Assembly: GCA_903632075.3 (NCBI GenBank)
Contig: CAHIKZ030002041.1
Coordinates: 10,001-74,000 of the forward strand
Length of the DNA: 64,000 bases
Direction of reading: 5' to 3'
Origin: Acanthosepion pharaonis
Taxonomy: Eukaryota; Mollusca; Cephalopoda; Sepiida; Sepiidae
The position numbers and the translations under genes were made by a program. Below are positions 9,081 through 20,719 of this stretch, in pieces. The notes beneath the pieces are model-generated. The model saw only the letters and a list, made by a program, of their open reading frames with translations. It searched no databases and was not told the origin of the DNA. Within the stretch, counting starts at the first letter, position 1. Each line of letters begins with the position of its first letter.

Positions 9081-10480
9081 GATGAAAAAAAATTTTAAAA
9101 AACAATTTTAGTTATTTCAAAAATATTTTATTATTTTTACATTAAATATTGTTAATTCTTCTAAAATTAAAAGGAAAAGTTTTAAAATTTAACGAAATGT
9201 TACAAAGTAAGTAGATATATATTTACAGATTATAATTTCCAAAGCTTTTTACAAATAACAAACATCAAAAAATATAAAAAAATATAATTTGTGTCAATAA
9301 TAAGACTAAAAAATTTTTAAATGAAATTGGAAGATATGAATATCATGCGGGCAATAAAAAAAAACGATTCGTGGATTGAGTTTTATCGATAGTATTTAAC
9401 TTAAATACTGAATTTTTAATACAATTATTTGTTATTTCTTTAATTATAATAGATTTTTACATTTAAGTTGTTAAAATATTATAAAATTAGTTAAAAAGCC
9501 GCATTATATATTTCCTAAGTGTTATATGAGATAGATTTTTTTATCGCTCAGATAAATTGTATATTTGACTATTTTCAAATTATAAAATCCGCTTTGTAAT
9601 TGGAAATGTAATTTTGTGTTTATAATCGGACTATAATTATAAAACGGAAGATCAACCGGAATACAATTAAGTTTCGTTATTTGAGTTCGTCATTGTTCTC
9701 CGTTGTTAAGGTCTTTAAATTTTTAAACCCAAAAAATTTGAGAATGCAAAATTTTTAATTGAAAATATTTTAAATTTATAAATATATATAGATATTTCAG
9801 GCCTATAAATTAAGATTCAAATAAATAAATTTAAATTTGGTTTTTTATATAAAAAAATAAAATTTTAAAAAATTTATTTTTAAAAAATAACGATATTTTA
9901 TTTTACTTTAAATTATATTTATATTTTTTTTTTAACAGTCTTATTTTATATTCTTAATATAAAAAGCATTCAAAACGTAAAAGTAAAGCTAAAAAAAAAA
10001 AAAAAAAAAAAATTAGACTCAAAAATTTTAATCTTAAAAATAACGAGGTAATTTGTTAATTTAAATCTTTTTGTTTTTCACTTGATCTTTTCCGTAGAAT
10101 AAATTATCTTCACGTAAAGCAAATCAAAAAATAAAAATGTCTTTCATCACCTGTCAAGTGACGCGAAATGTTATGACCTGCTTTGTTTTATTTTCAAACT
10201 ACATCTTTTCGGGCAGAAACTAAATAATGCTTGTTTTAAAAATATTTTAAATAAACATTATAATTTTTGATTTTCTTAAAATAAGTTTTGAAAATATTAT
10301 AATTGATTTTTAAAAGATTTTCAAACTGAGATTTTCATTTTTTTTTTTAAAATGGAAAAAATTGAATTATGATTGATTATCTGTCAATTGAACCAGAAAA
10401 AAAAAAACAAGATTTTTAACGAAAATTTTGAACGTGCTAAGGAAATTTTAAAAAAAAAAAAAAAATATGTCCCCAAAATA
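9081..10480. other. No gene seen; AT-rich
   Basis: Very AT-rich with A and T homopolymers (for example A-runs near 9990-10010 and 10448-10465). No coding sequence or transposon was recognised. Confidence 0.5.
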
Positions 10481-10484
10481 CTTT

Positions 10485-10625
10485 CTTTTTTCTTTCCTTT
10501 TAATAATAACATAAACATTTAGACGATAAAATTTGCCAAATTCAAGTTTGGCGAATTTTTCGTCATTCTATGCTATTTTTTTTGCAATCTCATGAAAAAA
10601 AATAACTGTTGGTATCACAAAGAAC
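10485..10625 (+). repeat. Dispersed repeat 'alpha' with hairpin
   Basis: 10522-10564 folds into a hairpin of about 19 bp: GACGA...TTTGCCAAA pairs with TTTGGC...TCGTC around TTCAAG, with one bulge and one G-T pair. This is the best-preserved version of the alpha hairpin. Confidence 0.65.
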
Positions 10626-10707
10626 ACTGTTTTCAACACATCTCCGAAATTTATTGTGTGATGTGAGGAAGGTTTTAGTTCAGAAGGTGTGTTTATACCG
10701 AAAAAAT

Positions 10708-10713
<6 letters not shown>

Positions 10714-10770
<57 letters not shown>
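10714..10770. repeat. (AT)n microsatellite
   Basis: About 57 bp of AT repeats. Confidence 0.95.
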
Positions 10771-10771
<1 letters not shown>

Positions 10772-10889
10772 GAATATAAAAGGGCTATTATTTTTAAACA
10801 TTATGTCATTTTTAAAAAGGAATCTTTGTTTAGTTTTTAAATAAATCCATTGATTTATTTAATCTAGACCCTTTGAAATGTTTTATATT

Positions 10890-11215
10890 CCTTTCTCCCT
10901 CCAGCTATGGGTAAAGAAGAGGTAAAAAAGACAGTTCTATAGCCTTGGATGGCAGCTGGTCTGACAAAAATAAAATCTGAATGAAAAAACCTGTTATTAT
11001 AAGGGTCGTTTGGGGCCTTTTGAGACAAAAGACATCAGGTCATGGTATTCAAAATGTATAAAAAAATTTTAATGGATGGTCCCAGCAAAATCGGTTTTCT
11101 TCAAACACTATAATCAAATCATATGCCACAAATTTGTCTGGGCTATCGATGAAGGAACTGATATTTTTCAATTTCATACATCGAATACGATGGGAAGCCC
11201 ACCATAAATATATAT
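10890..11215 (+). mobile_element. SINE, tRNA-derived family S1, 5'-truncated
   Basis: Shares ordered blocks with the full copy at 42586-42990: CTCCAGCTATGGGTAAA, CTATAGCCTTGGATGGCAGC, GGGTCGTTTG, ACTATAATCAAATCA, TGTCTGGGCT, ATACATCGAATAC and CCACCA. The tRNA-like head is missing. It ends against an (AT)n tract (11232-11271). Confidence 0.75.
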
Positions 11216-11228
11216 ATGATGGAGAAAC

Positions 11229-11231
<3 letters not shown>

Positions 11232-11271
<40 letters not shown>
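11232..11271. repeat. (AT)n microsatellite
   Basis: AT run at the 3' end of the SINE copy. Confidence 0.9.
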
Positions 11272-11274
<3 letters not shown>

Positions 11275-11279
11275 ATATA

Positions 11280-12800
11280 CATTTTATTTTGGTATTTTTG
11301 AAAACGAAATGTGTCTCATTAAAAATTTAGACTAATTAAAATTTACTTATAAAAAAATATAAAATCATATTTACGATTAGAAGCATCTCCATTCATTTTT
11401 CCATAGGACAAACAAACAATAAAAGGCTTACATCAAATCAATAGAAAGTAATGCCGTATCCATGGGTGAAAATTTAAGAGTTTCTGGAAACAAAATGTTA
11501 AATATTTGGAAAAAAAATTCTGCACGATGCCAGAAAGGGAGAACTCATTATAAAAATAAAAAAAACATTTTACATTCTCAAATTTCACTTTTTACAAATT
11601 GATCTATTCTCCACCGAATTGAATTTTTATTGATTGTTTATAAAAGGGGAACAGTTTTTTCAAAAAGACCAACAAAATTAAATTTAGCACAGAAGATGAA
11701 CCATTTTAAACAAGAGTTAAAATCAAAAGGGATGCAGGAGTCAAATTTGTTTTGTAGTCATACCGATTCTCTTTGGGGTTTTTTTTTTTGGCGTTTTTAT
11801 TGAGAAAATTCACTCTTTAGCATTTCAAAGAAAACGAATATGCCATTTTGATAAATGTAATCTGTTAAAATGAGATGTCGATTGTTATTTTTTGGGGGTT
11901 CTTCAGTTATTTAAGGTGGAATAATTTACTGAACAACTTTAGTACAAAAAGACATAATTAAACAAGAAATGAAGAAATTCTCATTTCAGTCTTAATTTTT
12001 TCAAGGAAATCAACCCGCTCACCCTATTCTCCCGTTTAACCATATTGAGTTTGTGTGTCGCAAGCATTTGTCACGTTGTTTTAAGAAAATTTTTTTTTCT
12101 GAAGCCTATCAACCCTTTACAGGTTATTTAAAGCCAAAAAATATTTTTTTTTTCAAAATTTTTTTTAAATATAAATAATGGTTTAGCGAAACATTTAAGA
12201 TCTTACATAAATTAACCCATAGTTGAATTTCAGAAGAAGTTAAATACATTTTTACAATTATGAAAAAAATTGGATTTTTAAGTGAATAAAAGAAAAACGG
12301 GAATTGGAACTGTAACTGATTTAGAGCCTTTATCTGTTTTGTGTGTGTTCATGTGTGTGTGTAAAGCATACTGGTAACACACAAAGCGATCACCATCTAG
12401 AATATGTTTTTATATCGATATTAAAATATATGGGAAATCGAAACCCAAATTTGATACATTCAATATTCTTTGAATAAATGAAGCCTTTCAGATTTTAATA
12501 TTTTCAAAGGGTTCGAACTTTTTTTTTATTATATTATTTTAAATAATTAATTTTATAATCTTTAAATTGAAAAGCGTTTTTAATTTTTTAAAAAAACCAA
12601 TTAAATTAATGATAAAAAAAAATAAAAAATTGTTTTTAAAATTGTTAAATAAATTATCTTATAAGAAAAATCTTTATCAATTTTATTTTTTCTCTAAAAA
12701 ATAAGGATAATAATAGTTTGGATGGTTACTGAAATAAAAAAAGAAAGGAAAAATACTAAAACAAATAAATAATAATTTTTAAAGCAAAGGCAGAATAATA
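11280..12800. other. No gene seen
   Basis: AT-rich intergenic or intronic sequence. No recognisable coding region or repeat was found by eye. Confidence 0.5.
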
Positions 12801-12816
12801 ATACATAAAAATAAGG

Positions 12817-12842
12817 AAATAATAATAATAATAATAATAAAC
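12817..12842. repeat. (TAA)n tract preceding a LINE fragment
   Basis: AATAATAAT run immediately before the 5'-truncated LINE at 12845; two more such tracts follow at 13637-13680 and 13858-13878. Confidence 0.9.
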
Positions 12843-12844
12843 AA

Positions 12845-13635
12845 ATCAGTGGCTAAGGAGCACCGGGTTGAAAGTTGAGACGGTACAGAAGGCCTAATTA
12901 TTGTAGCTCAGGACCAAAGCCTGGCAACAAGATCCTATCCCTGTCACATAATCAAAGATAGAACGTCACCCGAAATGCAGGATACACGGAAAATATGATG
13001 TAACTGTCGACCATATTACCTCAGGACGTCGTCCGGAACTAGCAAAAAAAAAAAATGAATATACCTACAGACATAACAAGGTAGCGACATATGTGCACTG
13101 GAAGATATGCAAGAAGCACAAAATCGAAACCACTGAGAGATGGTATGAGCACCAACCAGACACAGTTACCCAAAATAACGATGTAACTATCCTCTGGGAC
13201 ATGCCAATTCAAACTGACAGGGAAATAAAAGCCAACAGACCTGATATTATCATAAAAGACAAGAAATTCAGGAAGTGTATGCTTATTGACATAGCAGTAC
13301 CATCTGAGAGAAACACCTCCATGAAAATTATCGAGAAATTGTCCAAATACAAGGACCTGGAGATCGAGATTAACAGGATGTGGGGAATGAAGACTGAGAC
13401 TGTACCAATAGTAATCGGAGCTCTGGGCCTCGTGAGAAAAGGAATGGACAATTTTACTAACAGTGTCCCAGGTAACATCAACATACAAGTTGCCCAGAAA
13501 ATCGCCCTACTAGGAACATCCCATATACTAAGAAAAGTGCTATCAATTAAATGACAATTCTCCTATAGGGCCTAAGGACCATAGTTTGGACCTGGCTCTA
13601 CAGGATACAAAACAAGAAACATAACATAACAAATA

Positions 13636-13636
<1 letters not shown>
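12845..13636 (+). mobile_element. 5'-truncated non-LTR retrotransposon with restriction-like endonuclease
   Basis: The frame at 13093-13554 (153 codons, TGA at the end) is intact. Upstream, 12970-13092 continues the protein: KCRIHGKYDVTVDHITSG is a Cys/His zinc-knuckle remnant, with one Cys changed to His and a short A-run insertion. Downstream in the frame, RPDIIIKDKK followed by LIDIAVPSERN has the PD...(D/E)xK layout of the restriction-like endonuclease found C-terminal to the reverse transcriptase in R2/R4/Dong-type LINEs. The C-terminus reads KIALLGTSHILRKVLSIK. The 3' UTR is about 80 bp and ends in (TAA)n, typical of target-primed insertion. The reverse transcriptase part is absent. Confidence 0.85.
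13093..13554 (+). CDS. LINE C-terminal open frame (PD-(D/E)XK nuclease end)
   Basis: A 153-residue open frame, part of the element above. Residues about 47-66 hold the nuclease motif (RPDII...KCMLIDIA); the rest is the conserved tail. In full-length relatives this domain nicks the target site for reverse transcription. The ATG is internal to the ancestral protein, so an independent product is unlikely. Composition is less AT-rich than the flanks, which fits recent insertion. Confidence 0.7.
   Translation: MHWKICKKHKIETTERWYEHQPDTVTQNNDVTILWDMPIQTDREIKANRPDIIIKDKKFRKCMLIDIAVPSERNTSMKIIEKLSKYKDLEIEINRMWGMKTETVPIVIGALGLVRKGMDNFTNSVPGNINIQVAQKIALLGTSHILRKVLSIK

Positions 13637-13680
<44 letters not shown>
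13637..13680. repeat. (TAA)n tail of the LINE
   Basis: TAATAATAA run at the retrotransposon's 3' end. Confidence 0.9.
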
Positions 13681-13682
<2 letters not shown>

Positions 13683-13880
13683 GGAATGAACAATTTTATA
13701 ACAGACGTAAAGTAACAGAATATCTTGTTTTATTTGACAAGGAACAACCCATAAACTAATAAAAGATTTATTAATTAAATGACATTTTTTTTTTAAAGAA
13801 ATTCCATCAAAACCAGGCTCTAAAATACAAATTAGGAAGTGGGAAGGCTGAATAAATGATAATAATAATAATAATAAAAT
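13680..13880 (+). mobile_element. Second, decayed LINE 3' end with (TAA)n tail
   Basis: AAAAAGGAATGAACAATTTT followed by an AACAGA...TAACAGAATATC block matches the 3' part of the preceding element around 13438-13560 (AAAAGGAATGGACAATTTTA). It continues to a new (TAA)n tail at 13858-13878 and a third short tract near 13910-13930. It is a tandem insertion of the same family, now heavily mutated. Confidence 0.6.
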
Positions 13881-13984
13881 GAAAAACTTGTAAAAAATAT
13901 TTAGTAGGCCCAATAATAATAATAATAATATCAAAAAAGAATAAAGAAAGAAATATTCAATTGAAAACTTATAATTAAATTTCA

Positions 13985-15589
13985 AGAAATTTAAAGTTGG
14001 AACAACACATGAAAAAGAAAAAGAACAAAGAAAAAAAAGTGCGATGAAACATTGATTATTTCAATTAAAATGTCTGAAACTTATATTTAATTTTTTTGAT
14101 TTTTAAAAAGTTATAGAAATTTCAAAAATTTAAATTTTTCTATTTTTTTTTTCCGATGTATTTAATTATCAGAAAAAATGGGTTATTAAATTTTGAACAA
14201 TAAATAAAAAATCAAAAAGCCAACTTCCCAAAAAATAAAAAGGCATGAATTTTCAAAAAATGTTTATTAGAAAGTTAAAATTTTTTTCTAATTTCAAAAT
14301 TCTCAACGGAAGATCTCAATAAATTAAAGTTAACGATAGTCAGAATTTTCCCTTTTTTGGTGAAAGGATTAATTCGAACTTTATAAAACAATCAGATGGG
14401 CAAAGAAAGATTAATGAATATCAACAGTGAAATGGTAATAATAACAGCGTAAATGACGCACGTTAAATGTTTTGGCAAAAATTTTTCTTTTAACAAATAA
14501 ACCAAAAATAAAATTTCATTTTTAAAATTTACTAGTTTTTTTTTTTAAATTTTTTTTGATTCTTTGTAAATACAAAAGTACTAGATTTTTAATGTTACAG
14601 CCTTTTTTGAAAGTGAATTAAAATGAATATATTATATAATATATATTTATATATATATATATTTATTTGTTTTTATTATTTTTTTTTTTTTTTTTTTTTT
14701 TGGAAATACCAATAGAAAGACATATCAGACCAACCTGGACTTGATCGCTTGAACAAATGGATTTAAAAAGCCTTTAAAAGCAATGACAATTACATTTGAA
14801 TACAAAATCTGGCAATACGGACTAGCTTTTTTGTTTTTATTATCGGGTTATATATATATATATATAATATATATCATAATTTATATATAAATATATAGAT
14901 AATATATAATTATATATAACAGGATGACAAATAGAGAAATTTAAGAAAATGTTTGTCAACAAAATTTAGAATTTCAAAAAATAAAAAGAAAAAAAACATT
15001 GTTCGTAAATCAAGACGTAAATGGAAACCGATTGACAAGACTCTGCCTTAAACAAATAGCCTATGTTATTTTAAAAAATATTAGACGAAAAAGAAAAATA
15101 TTTTAATAATTTCAAACAATATCCTAAATTTTTTTTAATAAATTATCATTGAAAGAAAAATGAAATTGGAATTTTGAAAATATTTTGCACAATAAACGAA
15201 CCGAAAAAAAAAATCATCATTTCTTTACCAATATATTACAACAAATTATAAAAAATATTGGAAATATGAAAACAAATAATCTGTTTTTTCAATGCAATGA
15301 TGAAAAAAAATTGTTTCGTGCAAAGAAATTTGTTTTTCGAAGATTAGAAATTAAATACAAAACAATATGACCAAACGTAGTGAAAATTGAAGTTTTTCTT
15401 TTATTGTTATATAAAAATAAACCAAAAAATATCAATATGGGACATTTTAAGGACATTTAATGAAAGTAAATTTTAATGAAAAATTTTTGTCTAAAAACAC
15501 GAACAATTTTATAACGAATACAAATTAGTTCGACACAAAAATTACGAATAAGTAAATGATAAAAATATTTTATATATATATATATATAT

Positions 15590-15621
<32 letters not shown>

Positions 15622-16683
15622 AATTTTGAATGAGAATAAATAAATTTAGTTATCTGGAAAGAAAATGGAATTTCGACAAAAATTTTTGAATTTGATTACG
15701 TTTTTTTGAATTTTTTCTGATCTATACCATATTTTACACCATATGAAATTGCCGATTATATATATCAATATATATAATCGCTCAATATTAAAAAAACAAA
15801 ACTTTCAATATTTTTTTTTCATCCTGGATCCTTTTTAAACCAATATATATATATATATATATATATTTTTTCTATTTTTTTTAGCAAAAAGGAAAAGAAA
15901 AAATTCAAATAAAATAATTATCAATACATTCGAAATTTGATTTGAAAAAGGTTTGATTCTTTTTGAAAAAATGAGATTCTCTTTGACAAAACTCGAAGAA
16001 TAAGGATTTTAAAAAAAATAATTAAATACAAATATATATAGATAGATTTTAAAAATAAATGAGAACAATTTAAAAACGGACTCACATACCGAAGTCTTTT
16101 TTTTTTGATAAAGAAAGGAATTCAATTATCTTCAAATTTTCAAACATAAACTGGAAGCACCATATTTCAAAAAATATTAGTTCTTTAAGCAGGAGCATTT
16201 CCTGAGAAAGTATTTGTAAATTTTGAATAAAGAAAAATAGAATGAACATTTTTTAGGACCGGGTCCCTCCTCCTCATCATCGAATTGGCTAAAATCTCGA
16301 GAAAAGACAAATGATTTTTTGCACTAACAAAAAAATTTTCTATTATTAATAATATTATTATTTTATTATTATATTTTTATTGTTGTTTTTGTTGTTGTTA
16401 AAAAAAAGTACATACCTTTATTTAAAATTGGGAAATCATTCGAAAAAAATTTATAAAATAGATATTTTTAAATCTTAGGTAAATGAGAAAGTTAAACATT
16501 AAAGAATAAAACAAACAAAGAAAATTAAAAGATTATTTTAAAACAAAAAAAAAAAAAAAAATAATTCAAAGTTTAATAAAAAATGTCAAATACAGGGTTT
16601 GAAATAGGTTAATATTACCATTTTAAAAATAAAACAAAAAAAAATTTAAATTATATAATTAAAAAAATATCAAATTAAATAAG

Positions 16684-16729
<46 letters not shown>

Positions 16730-17117
16730 ATATATAATATTTTATATAAATATATATTTGTATATATATATATATAAATATATATATATATATGTGAATT
16801 TTCCAGTGTATTTCACTAATGTGTGTATATATAGATAAAAAATATATAAAATATATATATAAATATATATATATATATATTGTATATAAAAATAACTGGC
16901 CTTTTTTCAAATACAGGGATGAAAATCAAAACTATATAAAATTAATATAGTTGCATATAATGTGAATATCGTTTTTTCAGAAAATATGTACGGAAAAATG
17001 TTATTATATAATTTTTAGATTGTTTCGAAGTGTGACATAATATGTGTTATGAATTATATATAAATTTGAAACGTTAAATTTTAGTATTGTGTATGTGAAT
17101 CATAGAAATATATATAA

Positions 17118-17193
<76 letters not shown>

Positions 17194-17956
17194 TCAATAT
17201 AGATGGGCAGGATTATTTAATGAAAAAATAAATAGAGCTATTATATTACATAAAATATATATATGTGTTTATTTCATTTTTTTTTCATTATTAAAAAATG
17301 GAAAAAAACATTCAATCGATGAATAAATGAGAATTTAAAAATTGAAAACAAGGAATGTTAAAAGAAAAAAAAATTGGCAATGGCCGAGAAAATTGGTCGA
17401 ACTGTTCTTACAGAGAAAATCATATACATTATATATATATATATAATTGTTTTAAAGGCATATGATATATTTTTTTATATATATGATCATTTATAAAAAA
17501 CCCTTTTTTCATCAGGAAAAACCAAGAAAACTTCAATTTTTATAATTATTATATTAAATTAATGTATTATGACGAGCTATGTTCTATCTCATTTAAATTT
17601 GTTTTTTTTTTAGATTAGTTACTTATATCAGGGTTACACTCAATTCTAGCTATTTTCAAAACAACATCAACATTATACTCTGAAGGTTTCGTGAAGGACC
17701 ATTGGACTTTTTGGAAGGAAATCAAGAACTAGAAATTTAATAACCAACAATAACAAATAAACGACCCATTTTGTCCTTTGATTTTTTGAATTTGTTCTCT
17801 AGAAATTTTTATAAAAAATGAAGCCTATAGAATACAGTCTAAAATTTTAAAAAAATTTTTGTACAAAGATAAAAACCCCAATGATTATTTAGGGGCTTGA
17901 TTTAAGTCGTAGAAAATTTAAAAAGAAAAATTTGAAAATTTTATATAGACAAGGAT

Positions 17957-18005
<49 letters not shown>

Positions 18006-18180
18006 TTTATTTAAAAATATGATTCCAATCGCTACATAAGAGTTCTCATGTTTTTAAAAACAAGAGCCTGAAAACTTCAATATAATTATTTGAATTAAAT
18101 TGAATTAAAGTACCAAGCTCTGTTCCATCTTCAAGCGAACCAGAATAACTAATTTCTGAAATTTACGCGTTTTATAAGCA
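13985..18180. other. No gene seen; AT-rich with many AT microsatellites
   Basis: A-, T- and AT-rich throughout. AT dinucleotide tracts occur near 14641-14660, 15577-15618, 15842-15866, 16687-16721, 17116-17187 and 17963-18001. Open frames such as 15185-15370 and 16659-16910 are low-complexity. No domain or repeat family was recognised. Confidence 0.5.
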
Positions 18181-18359
18181 TATTCATTATTAAAATTAAA
18201 ATTACTATGGTAACGGCTAGAGCAATTATTTAAAGAAAAGGGGCGTAAAGGTTAATAATTTGTATCAATATCTCAGTTACATTCGAAGATGTCAAGTCAA
18301 GGTAAGGTTGGGGTGTCTAAATTTAAAGCGAAAGGTGACATCGTCTAGTCTGGTTAAGT

Positions 18360-18510
18360 GTCTATGGAGATTTTTTTTTTTAATTTTTTTTTTTTTTTTT
18401 TTTTTTTTTCCTGAAAACATTTTTTTTTTTATAAAAAAAACTGTCATAATTCGCTAACATTTTTTTTTTGATAATATTAATAATTTTTTTTTTTTTTTTT
18501 TTTTAGGTAG
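18360..18510. repeat. Poly-T tracts
   Basis: Three long T homopolymers (around 18368-18408, 18420-18430 and 18486-18504), possibly retroposon tails on the opposite strand. Confidence 0.7.
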
Positions 18511-18559
18511 GGCATTTAAACTTTTTTTATTAGGACTATGGATTTTTAAAATTTTATTT

Positions 18560-19420
18560 TATTGTTTGTTTTTTTTTATGCTAATTATTCAATGCGAAAA
18601 TTTGATGATGTCGGCAAAAAACCGTTAACTCATGTCTATTGTTTAATAAATTTTTATTATTTAGAAACTTAATAATGTGTAGTTTTTCATGTAGGCATAA
18701 AGGGCATGGGTCATCCCAAGTTTTACAAAGTTCTAGTTTTGTTTATAATTTTCCATTTTACTTTTTGGTGTTTTATTCATTTCCTTCAAATGCCAAAAAT
18801 ATTTAGATAGAGATGTCTGATTTCTTTTATTTATATTGTTGAAGGAGCACTTATGCTGCCTCCATCTGATTTTTAAATTCATTCTTCGTAGACCCAATGT
18901 ATATCATATTAGTATTAGGACTCTCAATGGATGAGATAGTACATTGGTATACCACAGATTTTACGCGGCATTTATTTTCCAATGGGCAGTCTTTGGGTTT
19001 CTACAATCACATAATTTTTCATTATTTTTGTCTAATTTAAGTGTAGGGTTTTTATTAATACTATTTGGCATGGGGGTTTATTCAGGATTTTATTATTGTG
19101 TTTTTTTTATTATACTTTCTAGATTTTTAGTGCAACTGTAACCTAATTTTAGGGTGTTTTTATTAAATATTTTACTAAGTCTACTATTAGTAGGAAAGTG
19201 TTTGTCAATTAAAGCTAGGAATTTCTGTCCTAGTTTAATACTAACCATTTGGTTGAACGGAGGGATATACCAAATGATTTTTCTTTTCCTGTTTTTCTTA
19301 AGGTTAGTACAATTGTTTTTATAATTGATGTTAGCATTTTTGTATCCACTATTTTTTGGGACTGCGTTATAAAATTACTGTGTTGTTGGAATATTTTTTT
19401 ATTAACGGAGTTAATTTTTG
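18560..19420 (-). pseudogene. Penelope-like element remnant: RT C-terminal region plus GIY-YIG endonuclease
   Basis: Minus-strand reading, over several frames, gives NRKRKIIWYIPPFNQ, GQKFLALIDKHFP, SRLSKIFNKNTLKLGYSC (about 19150-19280), then CDCRNPKTAHW (about 18970-19010). Next come YIGSTKNEFKIRWRQHKCSF (about 18850-18906) and TSLSKYFWHLKEMN. The order (conserved RT tail, CxC linker, GIY-YIG nuclease with YIG, R..H and LS..W-LK) is that of PLE proteins from invertebrates. The N-terminal RT core lies beyond about 19420 or is lost. Stops and frameshifts show it is dead. Known of family: PLEs encode an RT and, in most clades, a GIY-YIG nuclease. This supports PLE activity in this genome. Confidence 0.75.
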
Positions 19421-20260
19421 ATTAAATTTTCTATTGATGAGGGATATGCTTAATTATGGATGGAGGTAGGTTTGATTTGATTTATATATAAAGAGAATAA
19501 ATATTAGTTCAAATTAAAACAATGAAAGATAGAAGAAAAAAAAAAAAAAATCTAACAAAAAATTAATAGATTCCATGGGACTTTGAGTTTATTTTTGGGA
19601 TACATCTTTTAAAATCGAATGGATATTCGGAATTGAATAAATATTTTCCGCCACTGGTTAAAAATTTTCCCAGATAATTAAACTTCCATTATTCATTTGA
19701 TTGAAATTGAAAATAATTCGTAACGCGTATCTTGAAGCTTTTTCGAAACGTCTTATAAAAATAATAAACCGTAAAGGGAACAAAAAATTTTATTTTATTT
19801 TTTCTGGGAAAACACCTTAATTTTATAAAATGTCATTTTTAGATTTATGGAGGTCCTTTTGAAAAACAAAACTTGAAATTAATTTGAAATGTATTTACTA
19901 CTATTTACGGAATTAAGGCTTTTCAAATAAACACCAATCAAATTTATGAATTGTTAGAAAAACTATTTTCCATTGGGTTTTTCGATTATTCATTATTCGA
20001 ACAATAGAAAGCGTTTAAACATTTGATTCCAAAAGACACGTGGCTGATTAATTTATGACATATATATATATGATTGAAAATGGCATTTTAATGCGTCTTT
20101 CTATCGAGAAGTGTAGATTAAATAGATTTTAATTTTTTTTTTACGTTTTAAAGGTGAAAATTAGGAAAAATTACAAATCAATTTTTTCATGTTTAAAAAA
20201 ATCAATTGATAAAAAAAATTTACATTATTATATGACTATTTTCATCATCACCTTACAATA
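19421..20260. other. No gene seen
   Basis: AT-rich sequence. The part nearest 19421-19500 may continue the PLE remnant, but nothing readable was found. Confidence 0.4.
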
Positions 20261-20261
20261 G

Positions 20262-20395
20262 AATATTTATTACAACGTTTCGGCCGTTGTACGCTGTTCA
20301 TTCAGATGGTTGGAATTTCGAATGTATGATAATTTATAATTGATATATGGGGGTAAATCATTTTAGTTCCACGTGCCAAAATTAGGAGTGGATGA
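20262..20395 (-). mobile_element. PLE terminal fragment, family 2 (copy 2), decayed ribozyme
   Basis: On the minus strand it matches 3079-3200: GGCACGTGGAA, a run of C's, TTCGAAATTCCA, then GCGTACAACGGCCGAAACG. The GAAA box and the 3' side of stem II are conserved, but the first box reads CTGAATGA and stem I cannot form, so ribozyme activity is unlikely. Confidence 0.55.
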
Positions 20396-20719
20396 AAGTT
20401 ATCATTTATTCCTGGTAATGCCAATGAAAGTGGAAACTATTACAAAAAAAAAAATTGAAGTCAACGAAAACAGTTGAAAGGTTGAACTATCAAAATTTGA
20501 TTTTAAATTCCCGGTCATTTGTTTAATGAAGAAAAAAAATTTTTCTCTATAAATTAACGTAAATTTAAATTCGGCTCGTGTCGTCTGTCTTTGTCGAGTG
20601 CTTTTGGCCTGATACATCAACGTTACCACAAACATTTGTTTGTACTACGAAACCCTTTTTTTACGTAGGGTTTGTTATCTTATAAAAGTCCTATACTAGG
20701 GGTGAATTGATTAAATAAA

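Noticed and set aside
19725..19760. CTTGAAGCTTTTTCGAAACGTC resembling a tiny hammerhead core
   Set aside because: The space for stem II is too short and stem I does not pair; no PLE-like flanks.
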